64,000 bases of DNA, taken from positions 56,996 through 120,995 of the forward strand of contig CAILCG010000001.1 in NCBI GenBank assembly GCA_903832665.1, written 5' to 3'. Position 1 is the first letter of the stretch. Each line of letters opens with the position of its first letter. Below, one piece after another: positions 26,707 through 35,673 of this stretch. The notes under the pieces were generated by a model. The model was not told where the DNA came from. It did no database searches and worked only from the letters and a program-made list of their open reading frames with translations. The stretch comes from an uncultured Methanomicrobiales archaeon (GTDB taxonomy: Archaea; Halobacteriota; Methanomicrobia; Methanomicrobiales; Methanospirillaceae). A program made the position numbers and the translations under genes.

Positions 26707-27381
26707 TTATTTTACGGCAATGCCCTCTTCCACGATATCGAATTCGAACGATGTCCCCTCCGGCTGGGAGCGGTGTTTGACCAGCCGGGCCCGGCGGTGC
26801 CCGGGCGTGTCGGTCTTCTCGACCCGGATGATGATCTTCGAGAGATGTTCGAGCGCAAACCCTCCCAGGCCGTACCAGGTATTCTTCACCGTATCCATGT
26901 ACACCTGGTTGGTGATGATGACGGGAATCCCGTAGCGCTTGGCGTACCCCAGCAGGTGGATCATCTGCTTGGTGAGCACCTGGATCGCATCCCGGCCCTT
27001 CTCCAGGTCGGTGCGGTAGAGGGCCGTGGCCGAATCCATGACCAGGAGCCCCACCTTCTGGTTCTTTAAGACCTTCTCCGCTTCGGCGATCATCTGCCCC
27101 TGGTGCTCGAAATCGATCGGTTCAAAGAGAAAGAGCCGGTCTGCGATCGCCTCGGTATCGGCCCCGGCGATCTGCCGGAACCGCTCGATGGAGAACCCTT
27201 CCGAGTCGATATACACGACTGCCTGACCTGCCCGGAGGGTCGCAACTGAGGCTATCGTGCAGAGCGTGCTCTTCCCGCTCGCCGGTTCGCCATAGAGCTG
27301 GGTGACGGTCCGCACTTCGAGCCCGCCGCCCAGCAGCTTGTCGAAAGCTGCATTCCCGCTGGTCTGCCTGTCGGTCTTCAT
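26707..27381 (-). CDS. radB: DNA repair and recombination protein RadB
   Basis: 224 aa, the short archaeal RecA/RadA paralogue without the N-terminal helix-hairpin-helix. Walker A GEPASGKS at 31-38; Walker B VGLLVMDSAT near 112. RadB binds DNA and ATP and modulates RadA/Hjc in homologous recombination. Its ATG overlaps the larC stop codon (ATGA at 27381-27378), so it is the second gene of a larC-radB unit. Full length, no lesion. Confidence 0.95.
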   Translation of the reverse strand: MKTDRQTSGNAAFDKLLGGGLEVRTVTQLYGEPASGKSTLCTIASVATLRAGQAVVYIDSEGFSIERFRQIAGADTEAIADRLFLFEPIDFEHQGQMIAEAEKVLKNQKVGLLVMDSATALYRTDLEKGRDAIQVLTKQMIHLLGYAKRYGIPVIITNQVYMDTVKNTWYGLGGFALEHLSKIIIRVEKTDTPGHRRARLVKHRSQPEGTSFEFDIVEEGIAVK

Positions 27382-28592
27382 GAGTCTCCCTTCTTCCCGT
27401 CACTTCGGTGCAGGCTCTTCCAGCCTGCGTCTTCGATCGCCCGGAGGACTTCCCGTGCCGGGATCCCCAGCCCGGCGGCCCAGTCGCGGGCCGGATCGAA
27501 CTCCGCCTTGAGCATGTAGCATTCGCCGTGCATCCACCCGCACTTGACCGGCATGGTCCGCTGCTGTCCGGCAATAGTGACTTCAATCTCATCGATGGTG
27601 CGTTCCGCAATGAAGCGGTGCACCGCCGGGATGCAGCGGATGCCCAGGGTCCCGAGCTCGCGGGCCATCAGTTCGGCAAGGGCAGTGCTCGTCTCTTTGA
27701 GCGAGATGACCCGGACCAGGTACCCCGGCCGCCCCTTCTTCATGATGAGCGGCGTGGCACTGGCATCCCGGGCACCGGCTTCCATGAAGCGGGCGATCGC
27801 GTGGGCGATCACTTCGCCGCTCACGTCATCCACATTGGTCTCGAGCACATCGACGCAGTCCTGCTGGAAATTTCCTGCAACGGCTGCAGGTTCGATGATC
27901 ATGGCCCGCAGGACATTGGGGGCATGGTGGGGATCCCGGGTGCCCGCCCCGTAGCCGACCGCAAGGATCGTATGCGCTGCCGGGAGGGGAACGGCCCGGG
28001 TGGCGAACTCTGCAAGGAGTGCAGCACCGGTCGGCGTGCAGAGTTCCCCTTCGTTATTGCCGGCACTGGCGGCGAGCCCGGATGCCTTGAGGATCAGGGC
28101 GGTTGCGGGGGCCGGGATGGGGAAGGTGCCGTGCGACCCGGTGGCGGTCCCGTGGCCGGTCGTGATGGGCAGGACGATAACGCCGTCAACGGCAAGCGAG
28201 TGCAGGGCCGTGCAGGCCCCGAGAATATCGGCGATTGCATCATCCGCCCCGACCTCGTGGAAATGGAGGTGGGCCCCGTGGACCTCCTCTTCGGCCACAT
28301 GGATCCGCTCAAAGACCCGGCGGGCCATCGCGAGGGCGGGTGCCGGGACGTGGGCTGCTGCGCTGTCGAGCCGTGCAAGCACCTCCGCGAAAGTCCGGTG
28401 GGCCGGCGAGGCGCGGGTATCCACCTTCAGCGCCCGGATGCCGGCCCGGGTGACCGTCGAGATCCCCGGCTCTGCCACCACGGCCTGCATGGCCGTAAGG
28501 ACCAGGGACCGGTCAGCCCCGCAGTCGAGCAATGCGGCTGTGATCATGTCGCCTGCCGCGCCGTGGAACGGATCGAAAATGAGGATGCGCAT
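27378..28592 (-). CDS. larC: LarC-type nickel insertion protein (nickel-pincer cofactor synthesis)
   Basis: 404 aa. Starts MRILIFDPFHGAAGDM, the family signature; HLHFHEVGADDAIADILG near 107-124 carries His/Glu/Asp metal-binding candidates, and ETNVDDVSGEVIAHA near 250 is the C-terminal domain start. LarC in bacteria is a CTP-dependent nickel insertase (cyclometallase) that finishes the nickel-pincer nucleotide. LarB and LarE are not in the window, so the true archaeal role is uncertain; another nickel or nucleotide function is possible. Divergent from cdc48 with 27 bp between annotated starts, sharing a promoter region. Confidence 0.9.
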   Translation of the reverse strand: MRILIFDPFHGAAGDMITAALLDCGADRSLVLTAMQAVVAEPGISTVTRAGIRALKVDTRASPAHRTFAEVLARLDSAAAHVPAPALAMARRVFERIHVAEEEVHGAHLHFHEVGADDAIADILGACTALHSLAVDGVIVLPITTGHGTATGSHGTFPIPAPATALILKASGLAASAGNNEGELCTPTGAALLAEFATRAVPLPAAHTILAVGYGAGTRDPHHAPNVLRAMIIEPAAVAGNFQQDCVDVLETNVDDVSGEVIAHAIARFMEAGARDASATPLIMKKGRPGYLVRVISLKETSTALAELMARELGTLGIRCIPAVHRFIAERTIDEIEVTIAGQQRTMPVKCGWMHGECYMLKAEFDPARDWAAGLGIPAREVLRAIEDAGWKSLHRSDGKKGDS

Positions 28593-28634
28593 TTACAGTA
28601 CCTATAAATCCCTGCGTATATGACCTTTAAGGTA
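28593..28634. promoter_or_regulatory. divergent larC / cdc48 promoter region
   Basis: Plus strand: CCTATAAATCC at 28601-28611 is about 27 nt before ATG 28635. Minus strand: CATATAC centred on about 28617 is about 25 nt before the larC ATG 28592. Both spacings fit leaderless transcripts. Confidence 0.5.
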
Positions 28635-31052
28635 ATGCCTGAAGTGCAATTGAGAGTGGATTCCGCGTACCCCGGCGATCAGGGTGGCGGGAAGGCACGG
28701 CTCGATCCCGAGACGATGCTGCTGTTGAAGATCTCACCCGGAGATCTGGTTGCAATTGAGGGAAAGCGCCGCACGGTGGCGAAAGTCTGGCGGTCCTTAG
28801 TTGAGGACTGGAACCAGCGCAAGTGCCGGATCGATAATTTCACCCGGCAGAATGCCGGTGTGGCGATTGGCGATACCGTCAAGGTCATAAAAATCTCTGA
28901 AGAAGTGGAAGCAAAGCGGATCGTACTGGCCCCTCCCGAGGACCTCCCCAAGAAAATACCGATAGCAAATAACCCGCACGTGGTCAACGGCCTGATCGAT
29001 TTCCCCGTGACCCTGAACGATTCCGTGCCGATCATGCTGGGGCTTCCCTTTATCCAGCCCCAGATCGTGGCGTTCAAGGTCGTGGAGATCGAGCCCGAAG
29101 AAGCGGTCATCATCACCAAGAATACCTCCATAGAGTTCTCGGACAAACCCGCGGCCGGCTTTGAAGGCATCAAGCGGTTCTCGTACGAGGATATCGGCGG
29201 CCTGAAAGACGAGCTCCAGCGGCTCCGCGAGACGATCGAGCTCCCGCTCCGGCACCCTGAACTCTTCCAGAAACTGGGCATCGAACCCCCCAAGGGAGTT
29301 CTCCTGTACGGACCGCCGGGAACGGGCAAGACCCTGATCGCAAAGGCCGTTGCCAGTGAGAGCGGGGCGCACTTCATCTCGATCGCCGGCCCCGAGGTCA
29401 TCTCGAAATATTACGGCGAGAGCGAGCAGCGGCTCCGCGAGGTCTTTGAAGAGGCGCGGGAGAATGCTCCTTCGATCATCTTCATCGACGAACTCGACTC
29501 CATTGCCCCCCGGCGCGAGGAAGTGACCGGGGAAGTGGAGCGCCGGGTCGTGGCCCAGCTCCTCACGATGATGGACGGGCTCGAGGAACGCGGGCAGGTG
29601 GTCGTGATCGGCGCAACGAACCGCGTTGATGCGATCGATGCCGCACTCCGAAGACCCGGCCGCTTTGACCGGGAGATCGAGATCGGGGTGCCGGGCGAAC
29701 CGGACCGGATCGATATCCTGAAGATCCACTGCCGGGGCATGCCCCTGTCGGAAGATGTGAGCCTGGAGATCCTCGCCCAGCAGACCCACGGGTTTGTGGG
29801 AGCCGACCTTGCAGCGCTTGCCCGCGAGGCAGCCATCCGGGCCCTGCGCCGGTATTTACCGGACCTGGACCTGGATGCCGAGGAGATCCCGCAGGATATT
29901 CTCGATACCCTCAAGGTGTACTCCAGCGACTTCCGCAGCGCCCAGCGCGATGTGGGCCCGAGCGCCATGCGTGAAGTGATGCTCGAAGTCTCGCACGTGA
30001 AGTGGCAGAGCGTGGGAGGTCTCGATGCGGCCAAGACCGAGGTGCGGGAAGCCATCGAGCTCCCGCTCACGGACCGGCAGAAGTTTGAGGATCTTGGAAT
30101 TGTACCCCCCAGGGGTATCCTGCTCTACGGTCCGCCGGGAACGGGAAAGACCCTGATTGCAAAGGCAGTCGCGTCGGAAAGCGGTGCGAACTTTATGCCC
30201 GTGCGGGGACCCCAGCTGTTGTCCAAGTGGGTGGGCGAGAGCGAGCGGGCAGTGCGGGAGGTCTTCAAGAAGGCCCGGCAGGTGGCGCCATCGATCATCT
30301 TCTTCGATGAGATCGATGCCCTTGCACCGGCCCGCGGTTCGAACAGCGATTCGCACGTGAGCGACAATGTGCTCAACCAGATCTTAACCGAGATGGATGG
30401 CCTTGAGGATCTCAAGGATGTCGTGGTCATGGGCGCAACGAACCGCCCCGACATTGTGGACCCGGCGCTTCTCCGGGCGGGTCGGTTCGACCGGCTCGTG
30501 TATATCGGTGAGCCGGGGCTTGAAGACCGGAAGAAGATCATCGGCATCCACACCAGGTTCATGCCGCTCGAAGGTTCGAGCCTTGAAGAGATTGTCGGGC
30601 TCTGCAGCAAGTACTCGGAAGAGATGCTGGCCGAGCTGGTGGAGAAGCTCGGGAAGGACAAGACCGTTACTGCGGATGAGATCAGGGCCGCGATCACGCC
30701 ACCCGCGGATGATGCCCCCACGGTCTCTTCCGGGATCCGGCGGAGGCGTTTGATCGAGCTGATGCAGGAGAAGCACCTGAGCTTTGCCGATCCTGCCCGC
30801 GAGGCCCTGGCGACAACACTGGCCGGCACTACGGAAGGATTCGTAGGCTCGGACCTGGAGTCGGTCTGCCGCGAAGCCGGTATGCTGGCCCTCCGGGACA
30901 ACCAGACGATCATTTCATTGAAGTACTTCGAGGAGGCACAGAAGAAGGTGCATCCGACGATGAACGAGAACCTCCGGAATTATTACGGCAAGATCCAGCA
31001 GCACTTCAAGGGCGGGTTACCGAAACAGGTGCAGCCGCCGGAGTATCAGTAA
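28635..31052 (+). CDS. Cdc48/VAT-type AAA ATPase
   Basis: 805 aa from ATG 28635 (MPEVQLRVDSAYPGD). An ATG at 28620 is in frame but would precede the transcription start predicted from the TATA box. N-domain (double-psi barrel plus four-stranded barrel) to about 190; D1 ATPase with GPPGTGKT near 237, FIDELDSIAPRRE near 291; D2 with GPPGTGKT near 505, FFDEIDALAPARG near 564; SRH arginine fingers (RRPGRFDRE, RAGRFDRL). It unfolds proteins as a hexamer, feeding the proteasome. A D2 insertion (about 665-700) has a spacer of acidic/Pro residues. The C-terminus (QVQPPEYQ) has a degenerate second copy at 32111. Confidence 0.95.
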   Translation: MPEVQLRVDSAYPGDQGGGKARLDPETMLLLKISPGDLVAIEGKRRTVAKVWRSLVEDWNQRKCRIDNFTRQNAGVAIGDTVKVIKISEEVEAKRIVLAPPEDLPKKIPIANNPHVVNGLIDFPVTLNDSVPIMLGLPFIQPQIVAFKVVEIEPEEAVIITKNTSIEFSDKPAAGFEGIKRFSYEDIGGLKDELQRLRETIELPLRHPELFQKLGIEPPKGVLLYGPPGTGKTLIAKAVASESGAHFISIAGPEVISKYYGESEQRLREVFEEARENAPSIIFIDELDSIAPRREEVTGEVERRVVAQLLTMMDGLEERGQVVVIGATNRVDAIDAALRRPGRFDREIEIGVPGEPDRIDILKIHCRGMPLSEDVSLEILAQQTHGFVGADLAALAREAAIRALRRYLPDLDLDAEEIPQDILDTLKVYSSDFRSAQRDVGPSAMREVMLEVSHVKWQSVGGLDAAKTEVREAIELPLTDRQKFEDLGIVPPRGILLYGPPGTGKTLIAKAVASESGANFMPVRGPQLLSKWVGESERAVREVFKKARQVAPSIIFFDEIDALAPARGSNSDSHVSDNVLNQILTEMDGLEDLKDVVVMGATNRPDIVDPALLRAGRFDRLVYIGEPGLEDRKKIIGIHTRFMPLEGSSLEEIVGLCSKYSEEMLAELVEKLGKDKTVTADEIRAAITPPADDAPTVSSGIRRRRLIELMQEKHLSFADPAREALATTLAGTTEGFVGSDLESVCREAGMLALRDNQTIISLKYFEEAQKKVHPTMNENLRNYYGKIQQHFKGGLPKQVQPPEYQ

Positions 31053-32075
31053 ATATTTTTTTTGAATTGACACAATGCTGACTGTCGAAAAAAATATATT
31101 GCCTAATTTTCCACATTAGCTTTATCGTTTTTTGAGAATGATCTTCTTTCCACCAAATAGGGAATTGTAAAGACCAATCACTTTTCATTTTTTTTGCGAT
31201 TGTATTTGTATCGTCAGGTTTATTGGCATAATCTTCTAAATATTTGGGAGTTATTTCTTTCAGCGCCCTCGTAAGATAATGATAAATTAATTGTTTTGAT
31301 ACGATTTTTATACATAGCATTGAGAAAATGATAGTAAACGAACTGTAATTTGAGAGTGATTTGTTCCAAATTGCCATAGAAATTAAATTGGTTTTACTAT
31401 AACGACGATGTCGTTTGTAACGCGAAATATCTCGGACACCAAAAGCCAATTTTCCATTTATCATGTGGAATAATCTCGTATCCCATTTTAACCATGTCTT
31501 ATAGATAATTCCAGCAGAAATTAGAAAAATAACTGGTAAAACAATCCAGTATAATATAATGTTTTGAGCATATTCAAATTGAGAAATTATATTGAAATGA
31601 AATATTAAAAAAATTACAACGCAAATTACCCAACAATCTTCAAGAAATCTCGTAATAATTCTTTAACAAATTTCAATTTAACAAGCATATTATCTAAAAA
31701 TTTTGAAATGAATTCACGAGGGTCAATTTTTACTGAATCCTCACGGAAACCACTAATTCTTTCTTCCCATTTTTTCTTACTTAATACCGTTCGTTTTTTT
31801 AATTTGGGATTTCTGTAAAGTTCTTCTACATGAGCCTTATAAATCTCAAGGAAATCCTCTCGAATTTCATAATGTCGTATTAATGAAACAAACGGCTTGA
31901 TAAATCCCCGTCGTAGTCGATAAGTAAAAGAAAAATATTTTTGTCGAATTACCCGAGAAATGTTTTTAATGCCGCTATTGGATGATATCACCCTCATTTT
32001 TGATTTCGCCGTTTTTGTTTTATTGGATTTTATTGGCTTCATTGATACTCTATTAATTAGAATTATACTCACCAC
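31006..32075 (-). pseudogene. AT-rich membrane-type protein, frameshifted and 3'-truncated
   Basis: Two minus-strand frames join: 32075-31626 (basic, helical, 149 aa, ends FLKIVG) and an upstream-open frame reaching 31006. The second frame, read from about 31640, has no start codon but gives two hydrophobic stretches (ICVVIFLIFHFN and IVLPVIFLISAGIIY) before RLFHMINGKLAF. One missing base near 31630 would fuse them into a protein of about 355 aa. Its last 14 residues (TDTPAAAPVSVTRP) are only antisense cdc48, so the original 3' end is lost. Composition is strongly AT-rich. Family not recognised; probably a passenger of an inserted element. Confidence 0.45.
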
Positions 32076-32158
32076 AGCATTGTTATTGTGTTTTAATAAT
32101 TGCAGGTTCTGGGTTGCTCAAGCAGGTGCAGCTGCTGGTGTATCAGTGAAATCTTTTT
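31013..32158. mobile_element. AT-rich insertion flanked by copies of the cdc48 3' end
   Basis: The last codons of cdc48 with the following T-tract (31013-31058) recur at 32111-32158: CAGGTGCAGCCGCCGG versus CAGGTGCAGCTGCTGG, then GTATCAGT and a T-run in both. Roughly 36 of 45 positions agree, and the second copy still reads LLKQVQLLVYQ-stop. About 1.05 kb of AT-rich DNA lies between. This layout is what integration into the 3' end of a gene leaves, but no integrase is present, so it could be a decayed element or a partial duplication. Confidence 0.5.
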
Positions 32159-32270
32159 TAGTGGCACTCGATCGATTGCAATCCTCCGAAAAAAGATTTG
32201 ATAAAATTGTCTGATGGAAGTACACTAATCCATGAAATTATTAAATTTGATTTTTTTTAATATGACTCAA

Positions 32271-32924
32271 TTATAACGAAATTGGGTTTAGTAAAATAAT
32301 ATTCCACGATGCGTGCGCAATAATTGCAGGCAATAAATCCCTATCGTTCAAAAAGTAAAGGCCACCATAAACTACAAATAAAAAAAATCTTAAAAGCCAA
32401 TTAATTGGAGATGGATTCAAATGCGCCTCGGCCATAAGATATGCTGATAGTAGGAGACTGGCAAAACACACAATCCCAACAACCCATTGATTTGTGTAAA
32501 TTCTGCTAATCATCCAATAAAATGCCGCTAAGAAAAAACATTGAATGATTTGTTCAGAAATCGGTGCTAGTGTAACAGAATCTATACTGAATAACTGATC
32601 GGTAATTGGTAAATTGGGAAACGTATTAAAAAAATGTAAATTATAAAAAATCCAAATCAGGTAGAAAAAAATTGAAACTATAATTGGAACAACTATTGTG
32701 TATAATTTTTTTCCTAATTCCAACTTCATATTCGCGATAAAAAGAGTTAAAATTTTAGAAATTTGTTCTGGTAATTTAGAAATGATTTTATTTCGATAAG
32801 CAAATGCACCAATAATCAGGAGTTGTAGTGGAATCAGAAATAAATCCATATAAAGTATAATTTTCCCTAAATCTATATAATTAACGTATTTTTTAAAATG
32901 TAATACGGCTATTTCCTTACTCAA
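32271..32924 (-). CDS. CPBP-like intramembrane protease family protein, degenerate motif 1
   Basis: 217 aa, about six hydrophobic helices. The C-terminal half has the CPBP (CAAX protease/bacteriocin-processing) layout: motif 1 region APISEQIIQCFF near residue 128 (family EExxxR; here SEQxxxC, so one Glu and the Arg are missing), a conserved-His helix LSAYLMAEAHL near 165, and HASWNIIL near 205 (family HxxxN). Probably non-catalytic or divergent. AT-rich like the adjacent insertion, so likely acquired with it. Start at 32924 is the only ATG that includes the first helix; no clear ribosome site. Confidence 0.55.
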   Translation of the reverse strand: MSKEIAVLHFKKYVNYIDLGKIILYMDLFLIPLQLLIIGAFAYRNKIISKLPEQISKILTLFIANMKLELGKKLYTIVVPIIVSIFFYLIWIFYNLHFFNTFPNLPITDQLFSIDSVTLAPISEQIIQCFFLAAFYWMISRIYTNQWVVGIVCFASLLLSAYLMAEAHLNPSPINWLLRFFLFVVYGGLYFLNDRDLLPAIIAHASWNIILLNPISL

Positions 32925-33888
32925 AAACCCACAATTAGTTTATCCACCATATTGCTATATTCCAAGAATTTTAGGAAGCACATTGCTCATCGTCGCCGTC
33001 AAATATTACCCCTTACTCCACATTTCTCCGACGTGATTTCATGAGAAGGCAACAGTGGCCTTTTCCATCATCTTTCTCATCCCCTTTTGACCTGAAATGG
33101 GGTGGCAGGAAATGCGATCAACCGGAGCCCGCTAAAGAGCAGGATGAAATCGCTGGCAAATCAGTTATTTTGAAGAAATAATCGATTAAAATCGTATTTT
33201 CCGGAGCTGTGGACATCGGGCTCCATTGTTCATGAAAACCGGATCCGAAAATAGGCAAACTGAGCCCGCAAAGGGCCCGGAATAGATCATCTCCAGGACC
33301 GGTCACTCCCAAAAAGAAATGAATCGTTGGGCACTTGTGAGAATTCCCTTGTGCGGGAGTGCATCCGTACAAACCCCTGACGGAGTCCCCCCCTGCTTCC
33401 CAAACCACGTAGTATCTGCCCGGGAATGCCTGTAACATCGCTAAATATGACCTCCCCAGTTCCCGCTGGAGACTGCCCAATTATTCCGGTACGGTTCCTG
33501 TGTTTTTGGGAATTATGACCTCTTGGTTACGGGGGTGAGGGAAAAGAGGTACAACCGGGCATTTTACGGGCTCCGTTGTACCAGTTTTACCCCGGGGGAG
33601 TTTGGGGGAGGAAAAATCCATCTATCCGACGATGAACCCCCGCCAGTCTTCAGGAGGAGGTACCGGCACGGGATACCCTGCAGTTACAAGCAGCAGGAAA
33701 TCCCGGCAGAAAACAATTACCCACAGACCGGTTGTCATTGAAGCCTGCCGGGAAATTTCCCGGCCCGGAAATAATTTTTTAAGAAAAATTTCCGGAAGCA
33801 ATGATAAGTGGCAGGAAATTTTTTTGGATCGAAATCTGCCCGGTTTTTTCACTCAAATTTCATAAAAAAAATAATCCGGAAAAAAAAT
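32925..33888. other. intergenic region with repeat copy, no confident gene
   Basis: Holds repeat copy 1 (33078-33300) and low-complexity GGAAATTT-rich sequence at 33745-33830. A minus-strand frame at 33480-33118 (120 codons) covers the repeat; about 55 codons of it share frame with copy 2 at 38.7 kb, which has one stop inside. That could mean a broken protein-coding repeat, but no domain is recognised and I do not call a gene. Confidence 0.5.
33078..33300 (+). repeat. 223-bp direct repeat, copy 1
   Basis: From GACCTGAAATGGGGTGGCAG through CGGAATAGATCATCTCC this block matches 38637-38861 at about 85 percent, in the same orientation, 5.6 kb apart. Shared landmarks include AACCGGAGCCCGCTAAAGAG, TTTGCCAGCGATT on the other strand, and AAACCGGATCCG. 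No inverted ends or transposase are present. Confidence 0.8.
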
Positions 33889-34503
33889 TTACTTAATCTT
33901 CGCTGCTGCAACACGTGCCAGTTGTTGGACGGTCTCGAAATCCGTTGCAGTTCCATTGGTGAAGAGATTCTGGAACACGTCCTTTTTGGAAAATGTGATC
34001 ACGTACAGCCGGGTGTTATCCGTTGTATTGGAATATTTCAGTGCAGCGCTGGAATCCCCGATAGTCGGGAGAGATATTTCTTCAAGAGTTACATTGGCAC
34101 TGTTCTCTTCGACGGTCATGTTTTTCCAGCTCTGTACCGTGTCTGGAACAACGAGGGAGATATTTTCCGCGGGATACACGGAGGTGTACTGTTCAATGGT
34201 TGCTCCGGAAATCTCATGCGGATCGTTTTTCTGGAACACTGCATACGATCCTTTCTTCCAGCCGATGTCGAGTGCCCATTCATTCATTTCAGAAGCATTT
34301 CGTTCACCTTTCTCTACCAGGGTGAAATTAGCGGGCATATCCGAAAGCTGAAGGAGCAGTTCCGCGGGCTCAACGGTTGATGTTTTTGTGGCCGGTGCAG
34401 GAGGTGCAGACGGGGCCTGCGAGGTACATCCTGCAATACCGACAGAAAGAATGATGAAACATGTCAGTAAAACCGTCATCAAAGACAGGGACGCTTTTTT
34501 CAT
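33889..34503 (-). CDS. secreted lipoprotein, unknown function
   Basis: 204 aa. Signal peptide MKKASLSLMTVLLTCFIILS and lipobox VGIAGC with Cys26 as the probable anchor, then a Pro/Ala/Thr linker. The mature part (PAELLLQLSDMPANFTLVEKG... WKNMTVEENSANVTLEEI) is a small alpha/beta domain rich in Asn-x-Thr sites, similar in style to the many surface lipoproteins of methanogens; no known domain is recognised. Faces the outside of the cell. First of a cluster of exported proteins on this strand. Confidence 0.75.
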   Translation of the reverse strand: MKKASLSLMTVLLTCFIILSVGIAGCTSQAPSAPPAPATKTSTVEPAELLLQLSDMPANFTLVEKGERNASEMNEWALDIGWKKGSYAVFQKNDPHEISGATIEQYTSVYPAENISLVVPDTVQSWKNMTVEENSANVTLEEISLPTIGDSSAALKYSNTTDNTRLYVITFSKKDVFQNLFTNGTATDFETVQQLARVAAAKIK

Positions 34504-34617
34504 GGTTATGTGTACACCCGTCTGATGCGATTAATGTTGTCAAGTTGGATGCCCGGATATCCCCCCGGGGCTGTCAAAAAAGATTGGGCGGCAGATCCCT
34601 TCTGTGCGAGTCTCCGT

Positions 34618-35283
34618 TCAGTCGTACTCCCGGAACAATGCCGGGTTCTGTTTCCTGATCCACCAGCGCCGGACTACGAACCCGGCCCCGCTAAAGCACC
34701 AGGATGATCGCACCCGCAGTTGTAATTGTCGCAAGGGAGAGCACGGGTGCCGGTTGTCGAACGCGGTTCCCCGGTATTCACTGTACGCAGATACTGCCTT
34801 GTACCCGGAACCCTGCCACCGGATCCCGATCCAGAATACAAAGCACAAACCACACTGTATGAGTATCCATGTGACCTCGTCAGGAGGGAATGGCATGATT
34901 ACCTGCAGGAGGAGACTGAGCAGGAATACCAGGAAATAACTCCCCCCGAGGGCAAAAATACCATTGAACAGGTGGTACTGAAGCCGTGAGTCCGCCCGGA
35001 CCTCCGGATCTTTCCTCGAGGCATAGAGGTAGGTAACCGCTGAACCCCCGGCGAAAATGAGGAAGAAGGAACTCATCGTGAAGGGCCACGGCCCAGTGGT
35101 ACACAATCCCATCCTGGTTCCGGAGAAACCCGGGATATGAAACAGGTATGCGATGAGATACACGGTCCCGGACAGGAAGAGACCGGCCCCCACTCCCCAA
35201 TTCGTAATAGTGATATAACGATTGAGGGTTGCGGGGTCCATACGATTACCTGTTGTAGGTTCTCCGGCACTGGCAAGAGGCAT
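34618..35283 (-). CDS. small multi-pass membrane protein, probable 3' frameshift
   Basis: 221 aa as read. Four hydrophobic helices are clear (VGAGLFLSGTVYLIAYLFH, FTMSSFFLIFAGGSAVTYLY, YFLVFLLSLLLQVIM, WILIQCGLCFVFWIGI). After about residue 170 the sequence turns basic and Cys/Trp-rich. Another frame gives VLSLATITTAGAIILVL then stop at 34691, a fifth helix that would end the protein neatly; that needs one extra base near 34760-34790 (593 nt, one short of a multiple of three). Start: ATG 35283 lies 22 nt after the repeated promoter motif; ATG 35241 is a possible alternative. Function unknown. Confidence 0.6.
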   Translation of the reverse strand: MPLASAGEPTTGNRMDPATLNRYITITNWGVGAGLFLSGTVYLIAYLFHIPGFSGTRMGLCTTGPWPFTMSSFFLIFAGGSAVTYLYASRKDPEVRADSRLQYHLFNGIFALGGSYFLVFLLSLLLQVIMPFPPDEVTWILIQCGLCFVFWIGIRWQGSGYKAVSAYSEYRGTAFDNRHPCSPLRQLQLRVRSSWCFSGAGFVVRRWWIRKQNPALFREYD

Positions 35284-35304
35284 AAATTATTTCCGGCGGT
35301 TCTT

Positions 35305-35345
35305 GGGATAACGCTGGCGATGAGTGAAAAAAAGATTGCGGTTAT
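35305..35345 (-). promoter_or_regulatory. repeated promoter-like motif, copy A
   Basis: Minus strand: ATAACCGCAATC, a T-run, CACTCATCGCCAGCGTTAT, then CCC. Its edge is 22 nt before ATG 35283. See the matching copies near 38.9, 40.2, 41.6, 42.6 and 44.65 kb. Confidence 0.6.
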
Positions 35346-35349
35346 ACGA

Positions 35350-35559
35350 TTACCGATCCTTTCCATTCCGATCGTAAATTATTCCCCCAACCCCCAGCGC
35401 CAGCATAATGATAAAAACGGGTAACGAAGCCTTGGGAGTTCCGGGTGCAGATCCTTTTATCGCTACGGTTTCAGTAATCACGGGTTCCGGCATAGTCGGG
35501 GTTCCATCAATGTTAAAGAAATACATCGAATCCTGTGTTCCCCCGTGATATATTTCCCA
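35350..35559 (-). pseudogene. C-terminal fragment of a surface protein
   Basis: About 69 codons without a usable 5' end (in-frame TAA just upstream). The text WEIYHGGTQDSMYFFNIDG, a Pro/Thr-rich spacer (TPTMPEPVITETVAIKGSAPGTP), then a hydrophobic helix SLPVFIIMLALGVGGIIY and a charged end RNGKDR, is the usual tail of a methanogen S-layer-type or anchored exported protein. An ATG exists at 35526 but would give only a tail. Probably the relic of a larger gene. Confidence 0.5.
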
Positions 35560-35673
35560 TTATGGGAAAGCGCAATACTTCTGCCTAATGAGGGCAAAAC
35601 AAAAAAATTGCAACAAAAACCCATTTTTTAAAAATCCCGCGTAAAAAAAAATTTAAGAAAACTATCCGGCCCT

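Noticed and set aside
27408..28607. 399-codon open frame antisense to larC
   Set aside because: It mirrors the GC-rich codons of larC; composition is His/Asp/Gly/Arg-rich with no domain, while larC is unmistakable.
34664..34710. Third copy of the 223-bp repeat
   Set aside because: Only about 25 bp resemble it (CCCGCTAAAG then CAGGATGA) and the match lies in coding sequence, so chance is likely.
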